A DNA stretch of 64,000 bases from Malaciobacter molluscorum LMG 25693 (GCF_003544935.1 NZ_CP032098.1:2232001-2296000); one strand, 5' to 3'. Counted from the stretch's first letter, positions 1 through 9,500 are shown. Numbers and translations: made by a program. The notes: generated from the sequence alone by a model not told the origin.

Positions 1-704
1 TATTTTTGAACAATATTCATCAAAGTTTCATTAAAATTCAAATTTGAACTTTGTAAAGTTCCAATAGAAATAATTAAATCAAATTGACCTAAATTTAGTT
101 CATCCAAGTTATTTATATCCCATGCATAAAAACTTACATTACTATTATTATCAAATCTTTTTTTAGCATACTTTATTGCTGTTTTACTATAATCAATTCC
201 TACAAGTTCTAAATCTTCAAAATTTTCACATAAGTTTTTGATTACTTCAAATTCACTACCACTATTTACCCCAAGATTTAAAACTCTTTTTCTTTTTCCT
301 ATTTTCACATTTTTCAAACAACTTATATAATTTAATAAAAAATCAGGTTCTTCATTCTTATTAATTCTTGAAAAAGAAGACGTAACTCCATATTTTTCAT
401 TACTATTTTCGTCTTCATGAAAAGATTTTTGTTTATTTAATTTCTTAAAAGTTATTTCTATTAGCTTTTCATCTATACATTTTGGTAATAACATTTTACA
501 ATTAAGAATTGAAGCTAAATCTATAAAAGAATACAAACTTCTGTATGTAAACTCCTGATTATCTAAAATAAGTTTTTCTCCTGCATAAACTCCATCTTTT
601 ATATCTGGATTTAGTGCCAAAAAACTTATTTGTTTTTTTTGTTCTAATTGAGTAAGTAAGGTATTATATATTTCAAACATAGGTTTATTTGAAAAGTCGT
701 GCAT
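1..704 (-). CDS. SAM-dependent methyltransferase, partial
   Basis: An open minus-strand frame starts at an ATG at 704, preceded by AAAGAGAA, and runs off the left edge, so its C-terminus is not visible. About 234 residues can be read. The second half has a Rossmann methyltransferase core: a VLNLGVNSGSEFE motif I-like glycine loop, then LVGIDYSKTAI with the acidic residue expected at the end of strand 2, then FDLIISIGTLQ at motif IV. The N-terminal third (YNTLLTQLEQKKQISF) is unrecognised. Class I fold is well supported; the substrate is unknown. Confidence 0.75.
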   Translation of the reverse strand, partial: MHDFSNKPMFEIYNTLLTQLEQKKQISFLALNPDIKDGVYAGEKLILDNQEFTYRSLYSFIDLASILNCKMLLPKCIDEKLIEITFKKLNKQKSFHEDENSNEKYGVTSSFSRINKNEEPDFLLNYISCLKNVKIGKRKRVLNLGVNSGSEFEVIKNLCENFEDLELVGIDYSKTAIKYAKKRFDNNSNVSFYAWDINNLDELNLGQFDLIISIGTLQSSNLNFNETLMNIVQK

Positions 705-744
705 TTGTTCTCTTTATTTTTTATAGAAATTATATAAAACTTAT

Positions 745-1503
745 CTATATTTCAATATTAAAATAATCTCTTAACACCTCTGCTCTATTTTCTAAACTAA
801 TTTCCCAGACTCTCTTATGATCATCTTTTTTATAAGTCATAGTATCATCAGTTAAAGTTACTCTTCCATTTTCTAAAGCTTTAGTAACTAATAAAGGAGC
901 ATAATTTGAGAACTGTTTATAATTTTTAGTATTTTCAAATATACCAGAAAAATCACTAACACTTTTTTTCTCTTTTGTAAAAATATATCTTGTTTGCCAA
1001 CCTTTATACTTATGATTAAACATAAGAGCAAACTCTTCTTCATTTATCTTTTTCAATTTATATTCAATATCTTCACTTTTTACAATTTTATCTTCATTTA
1101 AACAAAGAGGAACTCTAACATTTTGTCCGTTTGCTACATCAACTAAATATTGTTTATTATCAATAGTAACTAAAAGTGCTAAATGTGGATAATCTGCACC
1201 AATATAAGTAATATCTTCTACTTTTGCAAATATCATTTGTACATCAAAACCTAAGTTTTTTAATAAATACATAAATAAAGTATTTGATTCATAACAGATT
1301 CCACCACGATAATTACAAACAATTTTTTCATAAATTTTTAGAATATTTACAGAAAATTCTTTTTTAAAAACAAAATCAAGATTTTCATATGGTACATTTA
1401 ATATATAAGCTTCTTGTAGTTTTGTTAGATTATCTAAACTAATATTTATTTTTGAAGGTTTATCAAAAATTTCTATTCTTTTTAATATTTTTTCTATTTC
1501 CAT
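745..1503 (-). CDS. nat: Arylamine N-acetyltransferase
   Basis: This is a 252-residue protein, slightly short for the NAT family (about 270-290). It carries the NAT catalytic triad: Cys70 in RGGICYE, His107 in DYPHLAL and Asp122 in LVDVANG. Family knowledge: NATs transfer acetyl from acetyl-CoA to arylamines or hydrazines through a cysteine thioester in the cytoplasm. It stands alone on the minus strand between the methyltransferase fragment and the nickel transport operon. The physiological substrate cannot be told from the sequence. Confidence 0.9.
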   Translation of the reverse strand: MEIEKILKRIEIFDKPSKINISLDNLTKLQEAYILNVPYENLDFVFKKEFSVNILKIYEKIVCNYRGGICYESNTLFMYLLKNLGFDVQMIFAKVEDITYIGADYPHLALLVTIDNKQYLVDVANGQNVRVPLCLNEDKIVKSEDIEYKLKKINEEEFALMFNHKYKGWQTRYIFTKEKKSVSDFSGIFENTKNYKQFSNYAPLLVTKALENGRVTLTDDTMTYKKDDHKRVWEISLENRAEVLRDYFNIEI

Positions 1504-1580
1504 AAAACAACCTTTATTAAAAGTTCTATTATATAAAGTTGAATAAAAACAAAACTTAAATAAATAAAAATTAAAATTTC

Positions 1581-2231
1581 TTAAATTTTTTCTAAACCAC
1601 TTTTTTCTAATTTATAAACAGTGGGTGCTAATTTTTCTATAAAGCTTTTATGGTGAGAGACAATAATCATTGATTTCTTTATCGAATTTAATATATCTAT
1701 AATTCTTTTTTCAGTATTAAAATCAAGTGCATTTGTAGGTTCATCTAATAATAAAATTTTAGGTTGAGTAATTAAAATACCAGCTAATGCAACAATTTTT
1801 TGTTCTCCTCCGCTTAATTCAAGAATAACTCTACTTTTTAAATGAGATATACCTAGATTTTCTAATATTAATATTGCTTTATGATATGCTTCTTCTTTAT
1901 TCATACCTTTTGCTCTTAAATTAAACATTACATCTTCGATAACAATTGGGCATAAAAAATAATCATTTACATCTTGAGGTAAATAACCAACATCACTTCT
2001 AAATTTGTTGTACTCTTTTTTTGAAAGTATTGGATTATGAAATAATTGAAGTTCTCCTTCATAAGAATCTTTTAATCCCGCAATAATTTTCAATAATGTA
2101 CTTTTCCCTACTCCATTTGCACCAATAATTGCAACTTTTTCTTGATGACCAACATTTAAGTCAATATTTGAAAAAAGTTGTCGATTTTCATTTTTATATG
2201 AAATCTTTTTTAATGTTATTGAACAACTCAT
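1581..2231 (-). CDS. cbiO: Energy-coupling factor nickel/cobalt transporter, ATPase subunit
   Basis: This 216-residue ABC ATPase has Walker A GANGVGKST, a Q-loop (YLPQDV), signature LSGGEQK, Walker B ILLLDEPT and a switch histidine (IVSHH). It is the last gene of a five-gene unit (DUF4198, CbiM-like, CbiL-like, CbiQ-like, CbiO-like). Its start overlaps the stop of the permease gene by four bases, implying translational coupling. Such ATPases power uptake of Ni2+ or Co2+ through the CbiM/NikM substrate subunit. With the DUF4198 and L-type partners present, nickel is the likelier cargo, by analogy with NikKMLQO systems. Confidence 0.88.
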   Translation of the reverse strand: MSCSITLKKISYKNENRQLFSNIDLNVGHQEKVAIIGANGVGKSTLLKIIAGLKDSYEGELQLFHNPILSKKEYNKFRSDVGYLPQDVNDYFLCPIVIEDVMFNLRAKGMNKEEAYHKAILILENLGISHLKSRVILELSGGEQKIVALAGILITQPKILLLDEPTNALDFNTEKRIIDILNSIKKSMIIVSHHKSFIEKLAPTVYKLEKSGLEKI

Positions 2232-2872
2232 AATATAACCTTTATAACAATAATTAAGAAGATTAAAAATATTAAAATTTTATCTTTATTTGTAATCATA
2301 AATTCATCATTTAAATATATTTTTTTATTAAATCCTCTAGCAACAAATGATTCTTTTAATTTATATGATTTTCTTATTGATTTTATAAAAAGCATTCCTA
2401 ATATATTTCCAAAAGTATAATATGTAAAAAGATTTGTTTTTGCTTTAAATCCTCTTGCTCTTAGTGTACTTTTTATATTTTTAAAATCATTTGTAAGATT
2501 ATCAATCATTTTTAAAGTGAAATATGTTGTAGATATAAAACTATCTGGAAATTTCAAAAGATTAAAACCCCTTACAATATCATAGCCTTTTGAATTATAA
2601 AAAATTGAAATATTAAATAAAATAATCATATTTGTTCTAATAAATATATTTAAAGCTTCATAAGGTTGATTTTCTAAATAAAGAACTATACTCAATGCTA
2701 AAATAAAAGAGTTTAAAAAAACTAATGTTTTGAAAATTTTTAAAATATGTGATTTATTATAAAATAGAATTAAAGCAATTGGAAATAAGTAGTAAATTTC
2801 ATAAGAGGTGAAACTTACTACACTTGAAAATAAAAATGCACAAACTAAAGAGATTGCAGGAGAAAATATCAC
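2228..2872 (-). CDS. cbiQ: ECF transporter transmembrane T-component (CbiQ/NikQ-like)
   Basis: This 214-residue membrane protein has several hydrophobic helices in its N-terminal half and at its C-terminus. Between them are the two Ala-Arg-Gly coupling motifs typical of T-components: STLRARGFKAK near residue 137 and SFVARGFNKK near residue 176. These cytosolic helices contact the ATPase. It overlaps both neighbours by four bases, so the unit looks tightly coupled. It is shorter than many CbiQ proteins (about 225-260) but complete. Confidence 0.85.
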   Translation of the reverse strand: MIFSPAISLVCAFLFSSVVSFTSYEIYYLFPIALILFYNKSHILKIFKTLVFLNSFILALSIVLYLENQPYEALNIFIRTNMIILFNISIFYNSKGYDIVRGFNLLKFPDSFISTTYFTLKMIDNLTNDFKNIKSTLRARGFKAKTNLFTYYTFGNILGMLFIKSIRKSYKLKESFVARGFNKKIYLNDEFMITNKDKILIFLIFLIIVIKVIL

Positions 2873-3354
2873 TTTTTAACTCTTTTTAAAAAATAAAATA
2901 TTCCCACAATTACAAGTAATGCAAATATAATTTTTGCAAAATTTAAATATTGAAGTTCTTGCTGTAAAAGTTTAACTTTTGCTTTTAATTTTTCATTCTC
3001 TTTTTGTAAATCTGATTTAATAATTAAATTTTTATTGTTTTTATTTTCAATAGTTGGTTCATCATCATTTAAAGAGATCTCTTTTCTTGCAATATGTCCA
3101 CCCATAGCATCTACAATAACAATAAATTTTTTATTTTTTATATCTAAATTTGCTTCACCATCTTTGTTTGTTTTTAGTTGATTTAAAATTTTTCCATCAA
3201 GTGATTTTACTTTTACATCACAATGTTGACATCCATTTCCATTTGCAAAATATGCATTTATATATAATGTGCCATCTTCATAATCTGTAAAAAGATTTAA
3301 TTTATGTGCAAACAAAGACATACTTAATAAACTAATAAATATTAAAATTTTCAT
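2869..3354 (-). CDS. Periplasmic/membrane-anchored accessory subunit of nickel ECF transporter (NikL/CbiL-like)
   Basis: The 161-residue protein has an N-terminal signal segment (LIFISLLSMSLFAHKLN), a small beta-rich domain with a possible metal site (NGNGCQHCDVKV, plus several His), a Lys/Glu-rich coiled coil around residues 113-137 and one C-terminal membrane helix (IIFALLVIVGIFYFL). That order matches NikL-type extra subunits that help NikM/CbiM load nickel from the periplasm. Assignment rests mainly on architecture and on its place between the M and Q genes. Confidence 0.72.
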   Translation of the reverse strand: MKILIFISLLSMSLFAHKLNLFTDYEDGTLYINAYFANGNGCQHCDVKVKSLDGKILNQLKTNKDGEANLDIKNKKFIVIVDAMGGHIARKEISLNDDEPTIENKNNKNLIIKSDLQKENEKLKAKVKLLQQELQYLNFAKIIFALLVIVGIFYFLKRVKK

Positions 3355-3953
3355 ATATTATACTCTTTTAATAAACTTGGCATAGATTTTTTTATATACA
3401 TTAGTAAAAATAGAGTAATTATTCCTTCTAATATCATCGCAGGAATATTTGCAGCAATTACAGCATATGATGCAATTGCATATTCACTTTTGGCAAATAA
3501 TAAAACTAATGCAAGCAAAATAGTTGCAAAAAACACACCTAAAAAACCTATCATAAAAAATTTAATCTTTTGAGAAAATCTTTTTAAAATTCCTAATTTT
3601 AATATAATGTAAGTTAAATAAGCAGGTAAAGCCATTACTATTATATTTGCACCCAAAGAAGTAAGTCCTCCATATCCTAAAAGAGTAGCTTGTAATATCA
3701 AAGCAATAGAAATAGGTAAAAAACTCATACTTCCTAAAAATGCACCAATTACTCCGACTAAAATAAGATGAATTTGTGTAGGGCCCAAAGGAATATGAAT
3801 AAAAGAAGCAATAAAAAAAAGTGCACTCATTGCTGCACACAAGGATATATCTTTATTTTTAATCTTTTTTAATGAATATGCACACATACCAATAGATACA
3901 ACACCTAATGTCGTGGCTACTTGTACGCTTAGAACTCCATCTGATATATGCAT
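3351..3953 (-). CDS. cbiM: ECF transporter substrate-capture protein CbiM/NikM
   Basis: The 200-residue integral membrane protein begins Met-His-Ile-Ser-Asp-Gly. In CbiM/NikM structures this N-terminus inserts into the protein and binds Ni or Co through the amino group and His2. A second conserved segment, FIHIPLGPTQIHL near residues 51-63, supplies the further metal-binding His. About six hydrophobic helices are visible. It overlaps the downstream L-subunit gene by four bases. Nickel versus cobalt cannot be decided here. Nickel for a hydrogenase or urease encoded elsewhere is an inference. Confidence 0.92.
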   Translation of the reverse strand: MHISDGVLSVQVATTLGVVSIGMCAYSLKKIKNKDISLCAAMSALFFIASFIHIPLGPTQIHLILVGVIGAFLGSMSFLPISIALILQATLLGYGGLTSLGANIIVMALPAYLTYIILKLGILKRFSQKIKFFMIGFLGVFFATILLALVLLFAKSEYAIASYAVIAANIPAMILEGIITLFLLMYIKKSMPSLLKEYNI

Positions 3954-3965
3954 TTTAACCTCTTA

Positions 3966-4691
3966 TTAATAAGCTTTTATCCAAAGCAAAGCACCATTTT
4001 CAATAGGATATTTTTTACCTTCATGTATTTTTGTTCCCTCTTCAATCAATGCTGCAAATCCCCACCAACCTTTATGATTCATAACAAAAGAGAAGTTTCC
4101 ATTTTCATCTGTTTTTACAACTTGTGTTATATGAGAATCTGTTGGTGCTTTTAATTTAAATTCATTATATAATTCAACTTCTACCTCAACATTTATAGCT
4201 GGTTTTCCATCATGCAAAACTTTTCCAGTAAAAATATTTCCTGAATATAAACCAAAAGGTTTTGACATTGGAACAATTTCATATTTTAATCCAATAGGTT
4301 CATCCCATCCCTCTTCTAAACCATAAGCACTAACTATTACTTTTGGTACATGAGAAATAAACTTTGCTTCTGCTGGTTCAAAATATGGTTGAGGAATAGT
4401 AAAGAATTTATAAACACCAGGTCTTTTTATTTTATAGTTAGTTTTCCATGCTTGGTGATTAAATTTTGTAAAACTTTTTAAAGGTAAAGAATTTTTTTTA
4501 TTATTTACATAAATACCAACTGGTTTTACCATTTTCATACCATTTTGTTCAAAGGGATGAATAAACATTGATTTTATTTCTAAATTCGCTTCTTTTTTAT
4601 TTGTCACATTATCTGTACTAGGTGTCATCATAAGAAAGTGTGCATTTGCAAAAATAACAATAGATGAAAGAAGAACTAATATTTTTTTCAT
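3966..4691 (-). CDS. DUF4198 periplasmic protein (NikK-like)
   Basis: This 241-residue exported protein has a cleavable signal peptide (KKILVLLSSIVIFANAHFLMM, processing likely after ANA) followed by a DUF4198-type beta-sandwich. The mature N-terminus starts His-Phe-Leu, which could bind metal. The C-terminal half carries a carboxypeptidase-regulatory-like pattern (GKVLHDGKPAINVEVEVEL) and DENGNFSFVMNHKGWWGF. DUF4198 proteins accompany nickel ECF transporters and are thought to bind metal in the periplasm. It is the first gene of the operon; no terminator separates it from the M gene. Confidence 0.8.
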   Translation of the reverse strand: MKKILVLLSSIVIFANAHFLMMTPSTDNVTNKKEANLEIKSMFIHPFEQNGMKMVKPVGIYVNNKKNSLPLKSFTKFNHQAWKTNYKIKRPGVYKFFTIPQPYFEPAEAKFISHVPKVIVSAYGLEEGWDEPIGLKYEIVPMSKPFGLYSGNIFTGKVLHDGKPAINVEVEVELYNEFKLKAPTDSHITQVVKTDENGNFSFVMNHKGWWGFAALIEEGTKIHEGKKYPIENGALLWIKAY

Positions 4692-4779
4692 AATAAACCT
4701 TTATTTTATTTTTGTTTATTATAAAGATATTAGTGTTAGATGATTATAAGTTTTCAATGTTCTTATGTATTTTTAGTAC

Positions 4780-4807
4780 AAAAGAGACTTAAACTATAGT
4801 CTCTTTT
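4780..4807 (-). terminator. Rho-independent terminator after the ferredoxin gene
   Basis: Perfect 10-bp arms, AAAAGAGACT and AGTCTCTTTT, enclose an 8-nt loop. The hairpin overlaps the ferredoxin stop codon and is followed on the minus strand by TTTTGTAC. It separates the nif-regulated ferredoxin from the nickel operon. Confidence 0.75.
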
Positions 4808-5192
4808 AAAATTCTTGAACAAATTGAGCTTCTTGCCTTTGTGCGATAGATATAGATTCATTAAATTTTTGAGACTTAACAATAGGTAACATTAAACCTT
4901 TTTTCTTATGTTCTCTTATTTTATAAATACCTTCTTCATTTCTTAAAGCATAATATTCATTAAACTCTTCAGTATAAGGCATATCCCATACTATTGCACC
5001 TTCAGTTGGACAGGCTTCTGCACACCTTGGAGAGTCTGCATGATCAACACATTCTACACAACTTTCAGGTTTTACATAAAAAAAATCTTCATTAGGATTT
5101 TTTTCATTTCCTTCTTCTAAAATCGCTGCAACAGGACATTCACTTGCACAAGCTTCACAACTAATACACTCATCAGTAATTCTAACTGCCAT
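4806..5192 (-). CDS. 2[4Fe-4S] ferredoxin, nif-associated
   Basis: The 128-residue ferredoxin has a first cluster motif CISCEACASECP near residues 9-20. Its second motif is spaced, CVECVDHADSPRCAEACP, with an insertion between the second and third cysteines as in Allochromatium-type ferredoxins. A C-terminal extension of about 60 residues follows. It has its own sigma-54 promoter 36 bp upstream and a terminator at its end, so it is a monocistronic nif-regulon gene. A role as electron donor to nitrogenase or to NifB is inferred from this regulation. Confidence 0.9.
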   Translation of the reverse strand: MAVRITDECISCEACASECPVAAILEEGNEKNPNEDFFYVKPESCVECVDHADSPRCAEACPTEGAIVWDMPYTEEFNEYYALRNEEGIYKIREHKKKGLMLPIVKSQKFNESISIAQRQEAQFVQEF

Positions 5193-5227
5193 AATAAATC
5201 CTTCTTATAAATTTATAATAATGTAGT

Positions 5228-5243
5228 TGCAAAAACTATTCCA
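5228..5243 (-). promoter_or_regulatory. Sigma-54 (RpoN) promoter for the ferredoxin gene
   Basis: Minus-strand sequence TGGAATAGTTTTTGCA has the invariant GG and GC separated by exactly 10 nt. It fills the space between the clpX stop and the ferredoxin start 36 bp downstream. Confidence 0.85.
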
Positions 5244-6479
5244 CTATTTATTTATCTCATTATATTTAACTTGTTTTGCTCTTTTTACTTTTTGTTTTAT
5301 ATTTATTAATTTCACTTCACTATTACCTTTTATATAATCTCTAGTAATAATACAAGTTTGTACTTTATTATCTGATGGAATTATATACTGTAAAGGGAAC
5401 ATAAATTTTTCGATAATTCCTCTAAGTCCTCTAGCTCCTACATCTTTTTGCACTGCAATTTGAGCAATTTCATCTAAAGCATCATCTTCAAATTTTAACT
5501 CAACTCCATCTAATTCAAATAGTATTTCATACTGTTTAATAATCGCATTTTTAGGTTCTTTTAAAACTCTTACTAAATCATCTTTGGATAATTTATTAAG
5601 CTCTGCAATAACAGGTATTCTTCCTATAAATTCAGGTATTAATCCAAAAGATATTAACTCTTTTGATTCTATTTCTTTATAATATTCATTTTTTGAGTTT
5701 TCATTTAAAAATCCCATAACAGCAGATTTATCTTTCTCTTTATCTTTTCTAATTCCAACAAAAGCTCCACCACAAATAAAAAGCACATGAGTTGTATCAA
5801 ATAGTATAGTTTCAGCACTTGAATTTTTTCTACTTCCTTTTACAGGTACATAAACATCAGCACCCTCCAAAATTTTAAGTAAACCTTGTTGTACTCCTTC
5901 ACCACTTACATCTCTACCACTTGTGGCACTTTCACTTTTATTTGCTATTTTATCTATTTCATCAATATATACAATTCCTCTTTTTGCTTTTTCTATATCA
6001 AAATCAGCAGCAGCTAAAAGTCTTGAAAGAATTGATTCAACATCTTCTCCTACATATCCAGCTTCAGTTAATGCAGTTGCATCAGCTATTGCAAAAGGTA
6101 CATCCATTATTTTTGCTAAAGATTTTGCAAGTAAAGTCTTACCTGAGCCTGTTGGACCAATTAACATAATATTTGATTTTTCAAGTTCAACATTTTTTAC
6201 CATAGGTTTATCAATTCTTTTATAATGATTATAAAGTGCAACTGCCAAAACTTTTTTTGCATCATCTTGACCAATAACATAATCATCTAAATGTTCTTTT
6301 ATACTTATTGGAACATTTAAACCTTTTTGAAACTGTTGTTTATACTCTTTAAAAGACTCTTTTCCCAATACATTAAAACACATGCAAATACATTCATCAC
6401 AAATATGTGCATTTTCACTACTAAAAATCTTTTTGACCTCTTTGATCTTTTTGCCACAAAAATCACAAGAACTATTCAT
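5244..6479 (-). CDS. clpX: ATP-dependent Clp protease ATP-binding subunit ClpX, nif-cluster paralogue
   Basis: The 411-residue AAA+ unfoldase has an N-terminal zinc-binding domain (Cys5, Cys8, Cys27, Cys30), Walker A GPTGSGKT near 108-115, pore loop GYVG near 141-144 and Walker B IVYIDEID near 169-176. The ClpP-docking IGF loop is present as MGF. Every feature needed for an active unfoldase is visible. It overlaps the upstream SIR2-like gene by eight bases and shares its sigma-54 promoter. Azotobacter vinelandii has a nif-linked ClpX2 that controls NifB and NifEN levels. A similar role here is inferred, with a housekeeping clpX expected elsewhere. Confidence 0.93.
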   Translation of the reverse strand: MNSSCDFCGKKIKEVKKIFSSENAHICDECICMCFNVLGKESFKEYKQQFQKGLNVPISIKEHLDDYVIGQDDAKKVLAVALYNHYKRIDKPMVKNVELEKSNIMLIGPTGSGKTLLAKSLAKIMDVPFAIADATALTEAGYVGEDVESILSRLLAAADFDIEKAKRGIVYIDEIDKIANKSESATSGRDVSGEGVQQGLLKILEGADVYVPVKGSRKNSSAETILFDTTHVLFICGGAFVGIRKDKEKDKSAVMGFLNENSKNEYYKEIESKELISFGLIPEFIGRIPVIAELNKLSKDDLVRVLKEPKNAIIKQYEILFELDGVELKFEDDALDEIAQIAVQKDVGARGLRGIIEKFMFPLQYIIPSDNKVQTCIITRDYIKGNSEVKLINIKQKVKRAKQVKYNEINK

Positions 6480-7296
6480 AACTATTTATAAACTCATCAA
6501 TACCCATATCTATATTTTCTAAATTATGAGTTTTAATAAATTTATCCTCTTTTTTACTTAATTCTTCTTTATTTAATAAAACAAATCCACCATCTAACCC
6601 CAATGTAATTTCATTAGCAACCATTCTAAAAGTATCTCTTGAAAAATCAACTCCAAAAAAGATATACTGTTTTCCTTTTCTAAACTCTTTTAATACTTCA
6701 GGAACTGCATATCCACCCATAGCTTCAGTTAACCAGTCCACAAAATCTGCATCTGAAATTACAAAATTCATATCAGGTTTTATTGAACCCATTGGTTTAA
6801 ATAAAATTGGCAAGTCTAAATTTAACTCTTCTTTATCTATTTTTGTATAAGTTTTTGAGATAACATCAAATTTGTAAATAATATATCTATCATAATCAGC
6901 AGTAATTCTAGAAATACCAGTTATTAAAAAATGATTTACACTAGAATAAATTTTTTGCAAACTATCATCTAAATTTGTATCAATTACATATTTAGGTTTA
7001 ATCTTTTCAAGCCATTTATATACAGATGGTATATCATACTTTGTAGAAGTGTATATATGATTTGTCATTTGAACAATAAATTCCCGCCCTTTTCTTTGTT
7101 CTAAACTCATTGCAGCTCTTGTATATTCATACATTAACCTTGGACTCATAGCTCTATTATTATTTAAAGCTAATATCATGGAATCACTATCATAAGGTAA
7201 TTTTTTTCCATCTTTTGTAAGTGTTTTTTCAAAAACACCCATTCCTAAAAAAGGAATAATTTCCCCAGTTTTTAACTTTTTAATTAATTCTTTCAT
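6472..7296 (-). CDS. SIR2-like domain protein with an altered catalytic site
   Basis: The 274-residue protein has a SIR2-like NAD-binding pattern: IIPFLGMGVF near residues 13-22 (usual PFxGAGxS), VIDTNLDDSL (usual TTNxD) and a C-terminal YIFFGVDFSRDTF resembling the FxGYSxxD block. The segment that normally reads LHGS, with the catalytic His, is FKPMGS here, so catalysis looks lost or changed. It is transcribed from its own sigma-54 promoter and overlaps clpX by eight bases. A role as NAD- or ligand-sensing adaptor for ClpX is speculation. Fold assignment is moderately strong. Confidence 0.7.
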   Translation of the reverse strand: MKELIKKLKTGEIIPFLGMGVFEKTLTKDGKKLPYDSDSMILALNNNRAMSPRLMYEYTRAAMSLEQRKGREFIVQMTNHIYTSTKYDIPSVYKWLEKIKPKYVIDTNLDDSLQKIYSSVNHFLITGISRITADYDRYIIYKFDVISKTYTKIDKEELNLDLPILFKPMGSIKPDMNFVISDADFVDWLTEAMGGYAVPEVLKEFRKGKQYIFFGVDFSRDTFRMVANEITLGLDGGFVLLNKEELSKKEDKFIKTHNLENIDMGIDEFINSYE

Positions 7297-7333
7297 AAAA
7301 TACCCTATCTTATGTTTTTATATTTAAACAATA

Positions 7334-7349
7334 TGCAAAAACTATTCCT
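7334..7349 (-). promoter_or_regulatory. Sigma-54 promoter for the SIR2-like/clpX unit
   Basis: Minus strand AGGAATAGTTTTTGCA, GG-N10-GC with exact spacing, 38 bp upstream of the SIR2-like start. It is nearly identical to the promoters at 5228 and 27178. Confidence 0.83.
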
Positions 7350-7358
7350 TTAATTTAT

Positions 7359-7865
7359 TTAATGACAACCAACTCCTGTATAAGATTGATAAGCTCTATT
7401 TAACTCTATTCTTAATATTTCCAAATTAAAGCTATTTTCTAAATCATTTGGCATATCTATATGATAAATTGCACCATCTTTTCCTATTATAAATAAGGCT
7501 TTTGTTAAACAATTTTCATATTTACCATTTATTATTTTTGTTCCATATAACGAAGCAAAATCATCATTAGTATCAAATATAGTAATCAATTTTTTAAATT
7601 TAGGAGTCTTGATTTTTTTATCAAAGATTAGATAAGTAGAAATATCAACTTTAGCACTATTTATAAATTCATCAAAAAAATTAATTTCATCTTTAAAATC
7701 TTCAAAATTTGGAAATGATAAAAATATCTGAATAGTTCTTTTTTTATTTGATTTTTTTATTAATATATCTTTACTATTTATATCTTTAACTTCTATATCT
7801 TCAGCCATATATCCAATATCAATAAACTCATCAATTAAATCAAACTTTTCATTTTTATAAATCAT
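7359..7865 (-). CDS. Thiol-peroxidase/redoxin-like protein lacking the peroxidatic cysteine
   Basis: The 168-residue protein resembles Tpx-type peroxiredoxins over their length: a strand-rich N-terminus, [14 protein letters not shown] where Tpx has its active-site segment, then [19 protein letters not shown] and [15 protein letters not shown]. No cysteine is present where the peroxidatic Cys should be. Only two cysteines remain, one in YENC and one in the terminal VGCH. Its ATG overlaps the nifA stop (ATGA), so the two are translationally coupled. A non-peroxidase role alongside NifA is inferred. Confidence 0.6.
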   Translation of the reverse strand: MIYKNEKFDLIDEFIDIGYMAEDIEVKDINSKDILIKKSNKKRTIQIFLSFPNFEDFKDEINFFDEFINSAKVDISTYLIFDKKIKTPKFKKLITIFDTNDDFASLYGTKIINGKYENCLTKALFIIGKDGAIYHIDMPNDLENSFNLEILRIELNRAYQSYTGVGCH

Positions 7866-9409
7866 TGTAAAATTCCATACTCTTTTATTTTTTCATTTAT
7901 TTGTTCAAAAGTAAGCCCTAACTCTTTTGCTGCTATTTCTTGATTTAGATTATTTTTAATCAATGCATTTTCAATTGCTTCTTTTTCAAATACATCAATT
8001 CTTTTATCACTAACTTGTATTGAACTATACTCTTTTTTTAAATTATCATCATTTAAAGCAGGTAGTAGCAAAAGCATATCGTGTTTACTAACACCACCTT
8101 CTTCATTTCCTAAAAGAACAACTCTTTCTATAGTATTTTCTAATTCTCTTACATTTCCAGGCCAAGGATAAATAGATAAAACATCCATAGCTTCTGGAGT
8201 AATTTGTACATTTTTCTTATGATTTTTAATGGCTTTTTCTAAAAAAAACTCTACTAACTGTTTTATATCATCACCTCTTTGTCTTAATGCAGGTAAATCA
8301 ATCGGTATTACATTTAATCTATAATATAAATCCTCTCTAAAATCGCCGTCTTTAACCATTTTTTCTAAATTCCTATTTGTTGCTGCAATTAGTCTTACAT
8401 TTACTTTTATTGTTTTATTCCCACCAACTCGTTCAAACTCTCTTTCTTGTAATACTCTTAATAATTTCACTTGTGCTGAAGCTGAGATATCACCAATTTC
8501 ATCTAAAAATAGTGTTCCCCCATCTGCTAATTCAAATCTTCCTTTTCTTGTCTCTTTTGCATCTGTAAATGCACCCTTTTCATGTCCAAATAGCTCACTT
8601 TCAAGTAAGCTATCTGTTATTGCCGCACAATTTAATTTAATAAAAGGTTCATCTTTTCTTTTACTTCTTTTATGAATTGCAGCTGCAACAAGCTCTTTTC
8701 CAGTCCCTGTTTCTCCACGAATTAATACAGTTACATCAGATTGGGCAATTCTTTGAATAGCATTAAATACTTGTTTCATTTTAGGGCTATCACCAATAAT
8801 ATCTCCAAAATTATGAACTTTAGAATCCCACTCCATTTTATAATAAAGTTTTAATTCTTTTAATCTCTCTTTTTCTTTTTTATTTAATAAATATGAATAA
8901 ATTGATTGTGCAAATATTGAAGATACAATAGTTAAAATCCTAACACAGTCTTCAAAACCTATCTCTGTTGTTTTTGTTAAAGTAGCTCCTAAAACACCTA
9001 TTGTTTTATCTTCTATCATTAAAGGAACTGCAACATAAGATAAGTTATTTAAATCTCTTTTTCCAGATTTATTTAAAAACAAAGAATCATTATGAATATT
9101 TTCTACAACAACTGGTTCTTTAGATTCAGCTGCTAAACCAGTCACACCTTCACCCAATTTATAAGATGATAATTTCTTTTGAATTGTACTTAACTCAACA
9201 GAAGCAAATACATTTAAATAATTATCTTCTTCAAGAAGATGAACAGAACAGTTTGTTAAATGTAGAGAATTTTTTAATATCTTCATAGATTTTTCTAAAG
9301 AAGTCTCTAAATCATAATGGTTTGATATTACTGAAGCAATATCATAAAGTGTTGTTAATTCTTTTAATGTAAGACAACTCATACATGCTGTTTTATCAAA
9401 AAGTGCCAT
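7862..9409 (-). CDS. nifA: Nif-specific sigma-54-dependent activator NifA
   Basis: The 515-residue activator has an N-terminal GAF domain (about 20-175), a central AAA+ domain with Walker A GETGTGKE (232-239) and the sigma-54 contact loop [13 protein letters not shown], Walker [12 protein letters not shown], then a Fis-type HTH at the C-terminus ([20 protein letters not shown]). The contact loop reads GAFTDA rather than the common GAFTGA. No cysteine pair lies in the linker before the HTH, unlike oxygen-sensitive rhizobial NifA, but a CMSC pair (Cys9, Cys12) sits at the N-terminus. No nifL is seen. No sigma-54 site precedes it, so its own control is probably different. Confidence 0.95.
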   Translation of the reverse strand: MALFDKTACMSCLTLKELTTLYDIASVISNHYDLETSLEKSMKILKNSLHLTNCSVHLLEEDNYLNVFASVELSTIQKKLSSYKLGEGVTGLAAESKEPVVVENIHNDSLFLNKSGKRDLNNLSYVAVPLMIEDKTIGVLGATLTKTTEIGFEDCVRILTIVSSIFAQSIYSYLLNKKEKERLKELKLYYKMEWDSKVHNFGDIIGDSPKMKQVFNAIQRIAQSDVTVLIRGETGTGKELVAAAIHKRSKRKDEPFIKLNCAAITDSLLESELFGHEKGAFTDAKETRKGRFELADGGTLFLDEIGDISASAQVKLLRVLQEREFERVGGNKTIKVNVRLIAATNRNLEKMVKDGDFREDLYYRLNVIPIDLPALRQRGDDIKQLVEFFLEKAIKNHKKNVQITPEAMDVLSIYPWPGNVRELENTIERVVLLGNEEGGVSKHDMLLLLPALNDDNLKKEYSSIQVSDKRIDVFEKEAIENALIKNNLNQEIAAKELGLTFEQINEKIKEYGILQ

Positions 9410-9500
9410 AATATTTGTCCTTCATTATTAAGTGCTATATTTTTATTATAAATCAATTTTATAGTTAATATAGAGCTTTCTTGTTTATTAATTATTCATT

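Noticed and set aside
3948-4154. Plus-strand frame opposite the DUF4198 gene
   Set aside because: Shadow of a gene with a signal peptide and domain match.
5921-6225. Two overlapping plus-strand frames inside clpX
   Set aside because: Reverse-strand shadows of the ClpX AAA+ domain with no start signals.
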